Below are positions 50,340 to 58,977 of a stretch of DNA of 63,388 nt, one piece after another. Source of the DNA: an uncultured SAR86 cluster bacterium. GTDB lineage: Bacteria; Pseudomonadota; Gammaproteobacteria; Magnimaribacterales; D2472. Numbering within the stretch: the first letter of the stretch is position 1; each line of letters begins with the position of its first letter. The position numbers were made by a program, and so were the translations under genes. The stretch lies in assembly GCA_902528215.1 (NCBI GenBank), contig CABZRR010000005.1:1-63388 (forward strand). The letters run 5' to 3'. A model generated the notes under the pieces. It was not told where the DNA came from and did not search any database. It saw only the letters and a list, made by a program, of their open reading frames with translations.

Positions 50340-52166
50340 ATGGCTAAAGCTAAAACTAAATCTTTTCAAACTGAGACTAAACAACTCTTACAATTAATGA
50401 TCCATTCCTTGTATTCAAACAAGGAAATTTTTTTAAGGGAGCTAGTCTCTAACTCTTCTGATGCTCTAGATAAATTAAGATTCAATGCAATCGAAGACTC
50501 AAAGTTACTCGATGGAGATACAGAGTTAAGCATTAATATCAGTCTTAATGCTAAAAACAATACTGTTACTATTTCTGATAATGGAATTGGCATGAGCGAG
50601 GAAGAAATTATTGAAAATATTGGAACAATTGCTAAATCTGGTACAGCACAATTTTTATCAGAAATGACTGGCGACAAAAAAAAAGACTCAAATCTTATAG
50701 GTCAATTTGGTGTAGGTTTTTACTCTGTCTTCATGGTTGCTGAGAAAGTATCGGTTCACTCTAGAGCAGCGAATTTAAAACCTGAGGATGCTGTAATGTG
50801 GGAAAGTACAGGCGAAGACACATATCAATTATCAAATATTCCGAAAGAGAATAGAGGAACAACTATTACTATCTACCTTAATGAGGATAACAAAGAGTTC
50901 TCTGAATTAACAAGAGTAAAATTTTTGCTACAAAAATATTCTCAATATATCAACTTTCCATTGAAATTAAATCCTGAAGAAGGTGAGTCCGAGACTATCA
51001 ACGATTCCGAAGCTATCTGGTTGAAGTCCAAAAGATCAGTGAAACCAGAAGAATACAAAGAGTTTTATAAGTTCATTTCATATGACACAAATGATCCCCT
51101 AACATGGATGCATAATAAAGTTGAAGGTAAGCAAGAGTATTCAAGTTTATTATTTATTCCAGAAAAATCTCCATACGATATTTGGAACAGAGATACTCCG
51201 AGGGGAATAAAGCTTTTTATTCAAAGAGTATTCATCATGGACGATGCTGCTCATTTCCTTCCTTTGTATCTTCGATTTGTAAAGGGTGTCGTTGATTCAA
51301 GCGACCTACCTCTCAATGTTTCTCGTGAGATATTACAAGATCATCCATTAGTTGACTCGATAAAAAAAGGCTTAAGTAAGAGGGTTCTTGATACTTTGAA
51401 AAAAATGCAAAAGGATCAGCCTGAAGAATATAAAAAATTCTGGAAAGAATTTGGCTTGGTTATTAAGGAGGGCCCAGCAGAAGATTATGAAAATTCTGAA
51501 TCAATAGCTGAGCTATTTTTATTTGCAAGTACAGCCTCAGTTGAGAACATTCCAAATACTACTTTTGACCAATATATTAAAAGAATGAATGATGATTCAG
51601 ATAAGATTTATTTTTCGATAGCAGATACATTTGAAGCTGCAGCAAACTCACCTCATATCGAAAATCTAAAAGCAAATGGAACAGAGGTTCTATTGCTAAC
51701 AGACAGAATCGATGAATGGCTCATGTCCACAATAATGCAATTTAAGGGAAAAGAGTTAATTAACGTTGCCAAAGAGGAGCTAAAGGAAGGTGCAAAAAAA
51801 CCACGCGTTACTAAAGAAAAGCAAGAAATTATAAATAAAATGAAGAGATCTTTAGAGCACAGAGTTATTGATGTTATAGCCAGCTCTCGTTTGGTTAACT
51901 CTGCGGCATGTTTAGTGCTTTCCAAAAATGAACCAGGCGCACAACTCAAAAGAATATTAGAGGCTTCAGGACAGAAATTTGAAGACTCTAAACCTATTTT
52001 TGAAGTTAATTTAAAGCATAAGTTAATCAAAAAATTGGGAACAATGTCAGGTAAAGAGTTTAATAATTTCGCTGAATTTTTGTTTGATTATGCCGTGATT
52101 GCTGAAGGTGGTTCTCCCAAGGATCCTTCCAAATATCTCAGACAGTTAGATAAATATTTAGGATAA
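50340..52166 (+). CDS. htpG: Chaperone protein HtpG (Hsp90)
   Basis: ATP-driven dimeric chaperone. 608 residues. GHKL ATPase domain: LYSNKEIFLRELVSNSSDALDKLR, ISDNGIGM, IGTIAKSGT and GQFGVGFYSVFMV (the last two forming the lid and glycine loop). Middle domain with RGIKLFIQRVFI and the catalytic-loop Arg in LPLNVSREILQ. A C-terminal dimerisation domain completes it. A sigma-32-like promoter and AGGGGA ribosome site (7 bases before ATG) precede it. gpsA begins directly after its stop. Confidence 0.97.
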   Translation: MAKAKTKSFQTETKQLLQLMIHSLYSNKEIFLRELVSNSSDALDKLRFNAIEDSKLLDGDTELSINISLNAKNNTVTISDNGIGMSEEEIIENIGTIAKSGTAQFLSEMTGDKKKDSNLIGQFGVGFYSVFMVAEKVSVHSRAANLKPEDAVMWESTGEDTYQLSNIPKENRGTTITIYLNEDNKEFSELTRVKFLLQKYSQYINFPLKLNPEEGESETINDSEAIWLKSKRSVKPEEYKEFYKFISYDTNDPLTWMHNKVEGKQEYSSLLFIPEKSPYDIWNRDTPRGIKLFIQRVFIMDDAAHFLPLYLRFVKGVVDSSDLPLNVSREILQDHPLVDSIKKGLSKRVLDTLKKMQKDQPEEYKKFWKEFGLVIKEGPAEDYENSESIAELFLFASTASVENIPNTTFDQYIKRMNDDSDKIYFSIADTFEAAANSPHIENLKANGTEVLLLTDRIDEWLMSTIMQFKGKELINVAKEELKEGAKKPRVTKEKQEIINKMKRSLEHRVIDVIASSRLVNSAACLVLSKNEPGAQLKRILEASGQKFEDSKPIFEVNLKHKLIKKLGTMSGKEFNNFAEFLFDYAVIAEGGSPKDPSKYLRQLDKYLG

Positions 52167-53201
52167 ATGTCAACCAATAAACGTGTTTCAGTTCTTGGTG
52201 GAGGGAGCTTTGGAACAGTTTTAGCTAATATTGCAGCTTTTAATGGTTATGAAGTATGTTTATGGGTGCGTGATGCTGAACAAGCTTTGAGAATCAATTC
52301 AGAAGGTGCTAATTCAACTTATCATCCTGAATTAAAATTATCTGAAAATATAACAGCATCTGAGGATTTGACCTCTGCAGTTAAAAATTCTGACTACATT
52401 TTAGTGGCGACTCCCAGTATTATATTTGAGGAAGTGATTTCTCGTTTGGAGCCATTAATTAGCTCTTCTGTTGCTGTAATCTCGTGTACTAAAGGCATTA
52501 AATCTGATCCTTTTCGGACTATGACAGATATTATTAATCAACATTTAGGTCATTTAATTGGCAAAAAATTTGGCGTACTTAGTGGTCCAAATCTTGCCAA
52601 AGAAATTGCCGAAAACAAGATTGCTGGAACTGTGATTGCTTCAGAATTTGACGAAGTGAACTTAGAAATTAAATCTATGTTGTCATCTGATACATTTAAA
52701 GTTTTTTCAAGCCAAGATCTTCAAGGAGTTGAATTAGCAGGAGCCCTAAAAAATATATATGCAATTTGCTGTGGAATTGCACACGAAAAATCTGTTGGTG
52801 AAAATGCCTTGGGATTAATTGTTACAAGGAGTATGGCGGAAATGAGTAGATTTGCTGTTGCTAAAGGTGCTAATCCAATTACTTTTCTAGGCTTAGCAGG
52901 GATGGGAGACTTGATGGCAACATGCACCTCTAAGCTTTCAAGAAACTTTCAGTTAGGTGAATTACTTGCTCGAGATTATTCATTTACAGATGCAAAAAAT
53001 AAAGTTGGACAAGTTGCAGAAGGAGCTCGTACTCTTGAGGTTGTTTGTCATGAAGCAAAAAAAATGAACGTCAGCATGCCATTGGTTAATTCCCTATACA
53101 AAATTTTATATGCAAATGCTTCATCGGATGAATTAATTCAAGATTTACTCGAACACCCTAATGAAGTTGATGTAGAATTTACATATCAGGATAAATTATG
53201 A
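52167..53201 (+). CDS. gpsA: Glycerol-3-phosphate dehydrogenase [NAD(P)+]
   Basis: Makes sn-glycerol 3-phosphate for phospholipids from DHAP. 344 residues. NAD loop LGGGSFGTVLANIAAFNG, substrate lysine in ELAGALKNIYAICCGI, GLAGMGDLMATCTSKLSRNF and EGARTLEVV are all present. ATG follows the htpG stop with no gap, so it is probably heat-induced by read-through as well as expressed constitutively (inference). Overlaps the DUF4389 gene by 4 bases. Confidence 0.96.
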   Translation: MSTNKRVSVLGGGSFGTVLANIAAFNGYEVCLWVRDAEQALRINSEGANSTYHPELKLSENITASEDLTSAVKNSDYILVATPSIIFEEVISRLEPLISSSVAVISCTKGIKSDPFRTMTDIINQHLGHLIGKKFGVLSGPNLAKEIAENKIAGTVIASEFDEVNLEIKSMLSSDTFKVFSSQDLQGVELAGALKNIYAICCGIAHEKSVGENALGLIVTRSMAEMSRFAVAKGANPITFLGLAGMGDLMATCTSKLSRNFQLGELLARDYSFTDAKNKVGQVAEGARTLEVVCHEAKKMNVSMPLVNSLYKILYANASSDELIQDLLEHPNEVDVEFTYQDKL

Positions 53202-53569
53202 ATGAAATTAACAAAGATGAATTATTAGATATTAAAAAATGGCAAAGGCTATTTTTTATGGTTATATACGGCGCGGCTATAAATTTTGTCGTTAGTATTT
53301 TAATTTTTCTTGTTGCAATCCAGTTTATTTTTTACTTGTTTACTTCGAAAACAAATAATCAATTGCAATCTGCAAATAACTGGCTTCAAGGCTTTTTTAA
53401 TGACTCATTAAATTTTTTAAGCTTTAATACAGATTCTAAACCCTGGCCTTTTAGCGATAAGCAAGAAGTATCAGTCTCAAATGATGATGGTGAACATACT
53501 GAAGTTGTAGATGGCGAGCCAGAGGAGATTGAATTAGGCGATGATCAAACAGAGCAAACTACATCTTAA
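53198..53569 (+). CDS. DUF4389-like membrane protein
   Basis: 123 residues: KKWQRLFFMVIYGAAINFVVSILIFLVAIQFIF is one long hydrophobic stretch, followed by an amphipathic region ending in KPWPF, then an acidic tail of about 35 residues (for example DGEPEEIELGDDQTEQ). The pattern RLFFM..Y and KPWPF is that of DUF4389 proteins of unknown role. Coupled to gpsA by ATGA overlap; overlaps folE tail-to-tail by 11 bases. Confidence 0.8.
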   Translation: MNEINKDELLDIKKWQRLFFMVIYGAAINFVVSILIFLVAIQFIFYLFTSKTNNQLQSANNWLQGFFNDSLNFLSFNTDSKPWPFSDKQEVSVSNDDGEHTEVVDGEPEEIELGDDQTEQTTS

Positions 53570-54230
53570 GTAAAGCTAAAAATTCTGCTCTGACTTCAGG
53601 ATGTTGCTTAAAATTCCCGCCTAATCTACTTGTAACTGTTGAACATTCAGTATCTTCGACACCTCTAGACTTCACACAGAAATGTTTTGCATCAATTGTT
53701 AATGCAACATTTTCCGTTTCTAAGATAAAAGAAAGTGCGTGATATATTTGTTCGGTCAGGCGTTCTTGTATTTGCGGTCTTCTAGAAAAATATTCAACAA
53801 CACGATTCATTTTTGACAATCCTAGTACCTTATTGTTTGGAATATATCCAACTGTTGCCAGTCCATCAATGTTAACAAGATGATGCTCACAATAAGATTG
53901 AACAGAAATGCCTTTTTCTACGACCATTTCATTATATTCCATTTTGTTATCTACTACTGTTACCTTTGGAAAAGCTGCATAATCGAGCCCCCAAAAAATT
54001 TCATTAACATACATTTTTGCTACACGTTTTGGTGTATCTGTAAGACTATCATCCTCTAAATCAAGTCCCAATGTTGTAACGATCTCTTTAAAGTTGTTCT
54101 CGATCGTATCAATTTTTTCTTTACGTGATAGACCATTATCAATTACTGGGGTCTCGACACCAACTGACATTAAATATTCGTGTACTTTTTTTCCCAGAAC
54201 AGGATCCGTTTTTGTTTTGTCAAACGCCAT
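53559..54230 (-). CDS. folE: GTP cyclohydrolase I
   Basis: First step of tetrahydrofolate (and queuosine precursor) synthesis: GTP to dihydroneopterin triphosphate. 223 residues, like E. coli. DTPKRVAKMYVNEIFWGLDY, zinc ligands in YCEHHLVN and HFCVKSRGVED, and ECSTVTSRLGG at the end. Strong ribosome site GGAAGGAG upstream. It lies downstream of the FabY-like gene with a 100-base gap, so it may have its own promoter. Confidence 0.96.
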   Translation of the reverse strand: MAFDKTKTDPVLGKKVHEYLMSVGVETPVIDNGLSRKEKIDTIENNFKEIVTTLGLDLEDDSLTDTPKRVAKMYVNEIFWGLDYAAFPKVTVVDNKMEYNEMVVEKGISVQSYCEHHLVNIDGLATVGYIPNNKVLGLSKMNRVVEYFSRRPQIQERLTEQIYHALSFILETENVALTIDAKHFCVKSRGVEDTECSTVTSRLGGNFKQHPEVRAEFLALLKM

Positions 54231-54330
54231 ATAATTTTTCTCCTTCCTTACACGGAAAATATTATTAATATTTTAGATTTTAGTTTATATCTTTGTAATT
54301 TTGCGTTGATTTCTTTAGCACTATTTTAAC

Positions 54331-56013
54331 TTATAAGTAATCTTTGTAGGGCAAAGTTGAGCTTAAATCAAATATTTCTTTATTTAATTTATTTGTGATT
54401 TTATCTGCCTCAATATCAAAATCATTCATACCATCAATTACACTCTCTCCAAAAATATATCTAGATTGTATATCACCTTGAAGGATTTTCTGTTTGCTAT
54501 CGTTAAGCTGATCGTCAATTTTGCTCTTCTTTGAAAGATATTTTTGAATGTCATTTTTTGAATATTTAGATAAAAGCATTTTCATAGTCTTAGAGGGAGA
54601 GGCGACAAGAGAAGTTCCATTATTACCACCAAAACCCTTTGCATTAAGAACAGCAAAATCAAACTCATCATGCTCAATTCTTTTATTTTTTAAAAGAAAT
54701 TGAACATTTTCTTTATGAACATTTTCTGCAAGCTCCGGTGTGGTTGTAATCCCAGGGATTAAATTATTTTTCCAGCTTCCTAAAGCACTTATCATTTGAT
54801 CGCCTCCTGCTGCTGCCAATGAGTGACCTAAATAAGACTTAATTGCAGTGACAGGCAATGCATCAACTCCAAAGGCCTTTGAGATACTTGAAATTATGTG
54901 GGATTCACTCTCTCTGTTTTGAGGTGTACTAGTTCCATGAGCATGAAAAAAAGTTTTATTTAAGCCGTTAGATGAAAAATGTTTCTTAATTTCATTGAAC
55001 GTTTTGCCAACAGTTAAATAATTACCAGCTCCTGGACCAGAAATAGATTTTTTATAACCATCTGAGTGAATATGGCTAGACAATGCAGCACCATGTATGT
55101 TTAATCCTAACTCAAGAGCAAGACTATCTTGCATCAAAACTACAAATTGAGCAGATTCGCCTAATATCATTCCAATATTTTCACCAAAGGGTCTACAAAT
55201 TTTTCGATGATTTGGTATTTTAGAATCTTCACCGAATTTTTCTTGAAGCTTAACAAGATTTTTATCCTCTGCTAGGCCTCGGGTTGCAGCAAATGCTTCA
55301 TAAATTTCAGGAACAATCCCTGATTCTGCAGCTCCAACAAAGCTTATTAACGATTCACCGGATTGAATCATTGAAATTCCTAGTTTTAAGTTATATTGAA
55401 AGGTCGCACATGCACCTGTGTAGCTCCCTGTTGAACCCATACTTCCTAGGACATATGAATGACCAAAGTCTGCGCTTCCCTCGCCAAGGGACATCGCCAT
55501 ATGCTTGCTAGTAATCCTTGATTCAGCCAAGGGAGCTTGAAACATCCCACCCATCCCAAATTTATCAGCTTGTGCAACAGCACAACCTGAGACACAAGAA
55601 ATTTTTTGTCGGGGAATTTTTTGTAAGATTTTTTCCCAAGATAATCCGAGACTTTTTATGGCATCAGACAAACCAAACACTGTCATTGCCAAACCTCGGG
55701 GATGCTGTCTTGAATTATAAGTTGATGCAGGATCAAATCCAGAGGGTAGCTGTCCCCCAGCTAATGTTGGTAACACTGGAGATCTAAAGTTATGCACTTT
55801 GAAAAAATCGCTGTCTATAGTCCTAATAAGACTTTTATTTAAAATCGTATCTACATCATTAGTATCCATGAGGTGGCCAAGGCTCAGCAGAACCTCTTTT
55901 TGTTGATTTGAATCAATATCATCGAATACCATTCTCTGATGAGAAAAATCAAAGATTGATCTTCCGCCTGCATTAATCCCGCCGTAACCAACAATCAATG
56001 GAAGGTTAGTCAT
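54331..56013 (-). CDS. fabY: Beta-ketoacyl-ACP synthase, FabY-like
   Basis: Claisen condensation in fatty acid synthesis. 560 residues, longer than FabB/FabF (about 410) but like the Pseudomonas FabY group, whose N-terminus (LPVIVGFGGINAAGR type) it shares as LPLIVGYGGINAGGR. FabY condenses acetyl-CoA with malonyl-ACP and can replace FabH. The Cys-His-His triad is complete: C202 in GSYTGACATF, His in HAHGTSTP, His in KSYLGHSLAAAGG. A C-terminal extension of about 60 charged residues ends at PYKDYL. One base separates it from folD upstream. The family name is recalled, not searched. Confidence 0.82.
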   Translation of the reverse strand: MTNLPLIVGYGGINAGGRSIFDFSHQRMVFDDIDSNQQKEVLLSLGHLMDTNDVDTILNKSLIRTIDSDFFKVHNFRSPVLPTLAGGQLPSGFDPASTYNSRQHPRGLAMTVFGLSDAIKSLGLSWEKILQKIPRQKISCVSGCAVAQADKFGMGGMFQAPLAESRITSKHMAMSLGEGSADFGHSYVLGSMGSTGSYTGACATFQYNLKLGISMIQSGESLISFVGAAESGIVPEIYEAFAATRGLAEDKNLVKLQEKFGEDSKIPNHRKICRPFGENIGMILGESAQFVVLMQDSLALELGLNIHGAALSSHIHSDGYKKSISGPGAGNYLTVGKTFNEIKKHFSSNGLNKTFFHAHGTSTPQNRESESHIISSISKAFGVDALPVTAIKSYLGHSLAAAGGDQMISALGSWKNNLIPGITTTPELAENVHKENVQFLLKNKRIEHDEFDFAVLNAKGFGGNNGTSLVASPSKTMKMLLSKYSKNDIQKYLSKKSKIDDQLNDSKQKILQGDIQSRYIFGESVIDGMNDFDIEADKITNKLNKEIFDLSSTLPYKDYL

Positions 56014-56014
56014 A

Positions 56015-56854
56015 TTAGTTTTCTTTTTGAGCAGCCATGAGAGTGTTAAGAATTAAAGTATTAATTGTCATTGGACCAACTCCTCCTGGAACAGGTGTAT
56101 GCGCAGAGGCGATGTTATCGATTCCATCTAAGTCAATATCTCCACATTTTTCTGCCGGATGGTAGCCAGCATCAATTACCACCGCACCTTCTTTAATCCA
56201 TTCCTTTTTGATAAGACGAGGCACTCCTACAGCGCCTACAACAATATCTGCATTTTTAATTTGATCTTCTAGGTTTTTAGTCTTCGAGTGACAGATAGTT
56301 ACAGTAGCATTTTTATTAAGAAGCATCATAGCCATTGGCTTTCCAAGAATGGGGCTTCTGCCAACAACGACAGCAGTTTTGCCTGAAATTTCAATCTGAT
56401 AATGCTCGATAATTCTCATAATCCCAGCTGGCGTACATGAACCAAATGCTTCCTCTCCCATTGTCATTTGGCCAAAACCAAGACAAGTTACTCCATCAAC
56501 ATCTTTTTGAACATTTATTGCATCAAAGCATTCACGCTCATTTATTTGCGGAGGAACTGGGTGCTGCAACAAGATTCCATGAACATTTTCATTGTTATTA
56601 AGACTATTGATAGACTCTAGCAATTCTTCTGTAGTTGTATCTTTACTAAGTTCAACTGCAATTGATTCCATGCCAAGTCTAGCGCAGACATTCTGCTTCA
56701 TTTTCACATACGTTGCTGATGCAGGATCCAAACCAACAAGAATAGTTGCCAGAGTAGGGGTGATACCCTTTCTCTTAAGTTTAGAGACGTTAGTTTGAAT
56801 TTCTTCTTCAGCTAACTTTGCTAGGGCTTTACCGTCCAAGATTTTTGATGACAT
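56015..56854 (-). CDS. folD: Methylenetetrahydrofolate dehydrogenase/cyclohydrolase
   Basis: Interconverts methylene- and formyl-tetrahydrofolate. 279 residues, near E. coli's 288. Catalytic segment [14 protein letters not shown] with the lysine, [27 protein letters not shown] loop [17 protein letters not shown], and closing [14 protein letters not shown]. Co-directional with fabY and folE, so two folate genes flank the fatty acid gene. Confidence 0.96.
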   Translation of the reverse strand: MSSKILDGKALAKLAEEEIQTNVSKLKRKGITPTLATILVGLDPASATYVKMKQNVCARLGMESIAVELSKDTTTEELLESINSLNNNENVHGILLQHPVPPQINERECFDAINVQKDVDGVTCLGFGQMTMGEEAFGSCTPAGIMRIIEHYQIEISGKTAVVVGRSPILGKPMAMMLLNKNATVTICHSKTKNLEDQIKNADIVVGAVGVPRLIKKEWIKEGAVVIDAGYHPAEKCGDIDLDGIDNIASAHTPVPGGVGPMTINTLILNTLMAAQKEN

Positions 56855-56894
56855 TGAAGCATTTTCTCATCATTAAATTTTTATGCAATGGACA

Positions 56895-56923
56895 TTGATT
56901 ATTTAAGTTTAAAACTTTAATAT
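56895..56923 (+). promoter_or_regulatory. Candidate promoter of the tRNA-Pro/tRNA-Arg unit
   Basis: TTGATT (56895-56900), exactly 17 bases, TAATAT (56918-56923), ending 9 bases before tRNA-Pro. Confidence 0.45.
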
Positions 56924-56932
56924 CATTCGTCT

Positions 56933-57009
56933 CGGGGTATGGCGCAGTCTGGTAGCGCACTCGCTTTGGGAGCGAGTGGTCGTAAGTTCGAATCTTACTA
57001 CCCCGACCA
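56933..57009 (+). tRNA. tRNA-Pro (anticodon TGG)
   Basis: 77 bases. Acceptor CGGGGTA/TACCCCG, discriminator A, encoded CCA. Anticodon stem CTCGC/GCGAG with loop TTTGGGA. T-loop GTTCGAATC. Only two bases separate it from tRNA-Arg, so the two are processed from one precursor. Confidence 0.96.
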
Positions 57010-57011
57010 GT

Positions 57012-57088
57012 GCGCCTGTAGCTCAGCTGGATAGAGCAACGGTTTTCTAAACCGTGGGTCAGGAGTTCGAATCTCTTCAGGCGCGCCA
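57012..57088 (+). tRNA. tRNA-Arg (anticodon TCT)
   Basis: 77 bases. Acceptor GCGCCTG/CAGGCGC, discriminator G, encoded CCA. Anticodon stem ACGGT/ACCGT with loop TTTCTAA. T-loop GTTCGAATC. Followed by 157 AT-rich bases without a recognisable terminator before trhO. Confidence 0.96.
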
Positions 57089-57245
57089 TCTTACTAACTT
57101 TTCTTGCATTGATATTTGCTAAAAGTTTTACCTAAACATATAGAAAAATATGAAAAAAGCTATAATTAATGACTAAATTCTAGTTTTTGTTCTCCTTGTT
57201 GTAGATAAAGAGAATATAAAAACTTAATGTATATGCAACTAAACA

Positions 57246-58187
57246 ATGAAAATAGATCTTTTTAAAGTAGCAGCTTTTTATTCTTTCATAGGTTTATCAG
57301 ATCTCCTGCAATTGAAAAGGGAATTTACTGAATTTTTAAAAAATCAAGATATTAGAGGCACAGTGCTTATAGCATCTGAGGGGATAAATGGAACTTTAGC
57401 GGGAAATGAATCGAGTATTAATGAATTTAAGATTTTTCTTAAATCTAAAAATTTATATGAAGCTAAAAACTTTAAAACATCTCATTGTGAATGTGATCCA
57501 TTTCCTCGTCTAAAGATTAAATTAAAAGACGAAATTGTCACTATTGGAAATAAACTGGTCGATCCAAAAAAAATTGTTGGTAAATATATTCCACCTGAAG
57601 ACTGGAATCAATTTGTTGCTGATGAAGAGGTAATGGTTTTAGATACCAGAAATACTTATGAATATTCAATAGGCTCATTTAAAAATGCTATTCAGCCAGG
57701 TACCACTAATTTTAGAGAATTTCCTGAATGGCTTGACCGAGTTAAAGCATCAGGTTTAGACAAGAATAAAAAAGTTGCAATGTTTTGCACAGGTGGCATT
57801 AGGTGCGAAAAGGCATCTTCATTAATGAGAACTGAAGGTTTTGAAAATATCTATCATTTGCAAGGTGGAATTTTAAATTACCTAGAAAAAATAAATGAAG
57901 AGGATTCACTTTGGGAGGGAGAATGTTTTGTGTTTGATGATAGAGTAGCTATTAATCATAAACTGCAAGTTGGCTCTTATGACATTTGCCATGGTTGCAG
58001 GATGCCGATAACTGAATCAGATAAAAATTCAGAACATTATGAAAGAGGGATCAGTTGTCCAAATTGTTTTAATAAGAAAACTCTTGATCAAAAAAAACGA
58101 TACGCTGAAAGGCAAAAACAAGTTGATTTAGCAAAATTAAGAAATGAAAAACACATTGGTTCAAATTTTGCATCAAATAAAAGATGA
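57246..58187 (+). CDS. trhO: tRNA uridine(34) hydroxylase, rhodanese-type
   Basis: Makes 5-hydroxyuridine at the wobble position of certain tRNAs with O2. 313 residues (E. coli YceA is 350). N-terminal UPF0176 domain with GTVLIASEGINGTLAG, then rhodanese domain with DTRNTYEYSIGSFKNA and active-site loop C181-TGGIRC. A C-terminal cysteine cluster (CHGCRMPITE, SCPNC) follows. It is the second wobble-uridine modifying enzyme in the window after mnmC and sits beside tRNA-Pro (TGG), whose U34 is a possible substrate. Overlaps the next gene by ATGA. Confidence 0.93.
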   Translation: MKIDLFKVAAFYSFIGLSDLLQLKREFTEFLKNQDIRGTVLIASEGINGTLAGNESSINEFKIFLKSKNLYEAKNFKTSHCECDPFPRLKIKLKDEIVTIGNKLVDPKKIVGKYIPPEDWNQFVADEEVMVLDTRNTYEYSIGSFKNAIQPGTTNFREFPEWLDRVKASGLDKNKKVAMFCTGGIRCEKASSLMRTEGFENIYHLQGGILNYLEKINEEDSLWEGECFVFDDRVAINHKLQVGSYDICHGCRMPITESDKNSEHYERGISCPNCFNKKTLDQKKRYAERQKQVDLAKLRNEKHIGSNFASNKR

Positions 58188-58822
58188 ATTTACCAATACT
58201 ATATAGTTTCAGAAGATGTCCCTATGCCATGCGAGCACGTATGGCACTTATTTTAGCTTCTAAAGATTGTGAACTCAGAGAGATTTCTCTTAAAAATAAG
58301 CCGGATGAAATGTTACAGATTTCTGCAAAGGGTACTGTTCCAGTATTAGAACTTCCTAGTAAAGTTTTAGAGGAAAGCCTAGATATTATTTCGTGGGCCA
58401 TGGAACCTCATCCTAAAAGTATTTACATTTTATCCACTGAGGAGAAGTTTTTGAGCGAGATCCTGATTCAATTGTTTGATTCAAAGTTTAAATATCATCT
58501 AGATAGATATAAATATGCATCAAGATATGAGACTAATTCTTCCGAGCATCAAGAGGAATGTAAAAATATTCTAGAAAAATTAGATAGTAAAATTAAGTCA
58601 AGTCCATGGATTTTTGGTGAAAAAGTAAGTTTGTTAGATATCTCAATCCTGCCATTTATTCGACAATGCAAAATTGCAAATCCTGAATGGTTTTTTGAAC
58701 AGAATTTTAAAAAAGTAATTGCTTTGCTAAATTTTTTTGAAGCTTCTAATCTATTTATTCATGCCATGAAAAAGTTTGATTTGTGGGACCCTCAAAATCC
58801 TAATGGGTCATTTTTTCCATAG
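58184..58822 (+). CDS. Glutathione S-transferase-like protein
   Basis: 212 residues. N-terminal thioredoxin-like domain LPILYSFRRCPYAMRARMAL with a Cys in the position used by omega/beta-type GSTs and glutaredoxin 2, the cis-Pro stretch GTVPVLEL, and ESLDIISWA for the glutathione gamma-Glu. The C-terminal helical domain contains WIFGEKVSLLDISILPFIRQ. Substrate unknown; cysteine rather than Tyr or Ser suggests thiol transferase or reductase activity. Coupled to trhO by 4-base overlap. Confidence 0.88.
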   Translation: MNLPILYSFRRCPYAMRARMALILASKDCELREISLKNKPDEMLQISAKGTVPVLELPSKVLEESLDIISWAMEPHPKSIYILSTEEKFLSEILIQLFDSKFKYHLDRYKYASRYETNSSEHQEECKNILEKLDSKIKSSPWIFGEKVSLLDISILPFIRQCKIANPEWFFEQNFKKVIALLNFFEASNLFIHAMKKFDLWDPQNPNGSFFP

Positions 58823-58881
58823 TTTTCTATTAGTCAAAAATATTATTCTGTGCTTTTTACATCTATAATGTTTCGATTCGC

Positions 58882-58959
58882 GGCGGGCGTAGCTCAGTTG
58901 GTTAGAGCGCTGGATTGTGGCTCCGGAGGCCGTGGGTTCGAACCCCATCGCTCGCCCCA
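58882..58959 (+). tRNA. tRNA-His (anticodon GTG)
   Basis: Encodes the extra G(-1) facing C73, the histidine identity element. Acceptor GCGGGCG/CGCTCGC, encoded CCA, anticodon stem CTGGA/TCCGG with loop TTGTGGC, T-loop GTTCGAACC. TATAAT at 58864-58869 is its likely -10. The trigger factor gene starts 18 bases after the CCA, without terminator. Confidence 0.95.
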
Positions 58960-58977
58960 TTTAAATAGATATATAAA

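Noticed and set aside
54257-54273. AAATATT-ATT-AATATTT inverted repeat upstream of folE
   Set aside because: A and T only; such repeats are expected by chance at this base composition.
56829-57089. 86-codon minus-strand frame covering both tRNA-Pro and tRNA-Arg
   Set aside because: It is the complement of two tRNA genes. Its RFELLTHGLENRCS and SKIRTYDHSLPKRV strings are a well-known spurious protein pattern produced by translating tRNA antisense.
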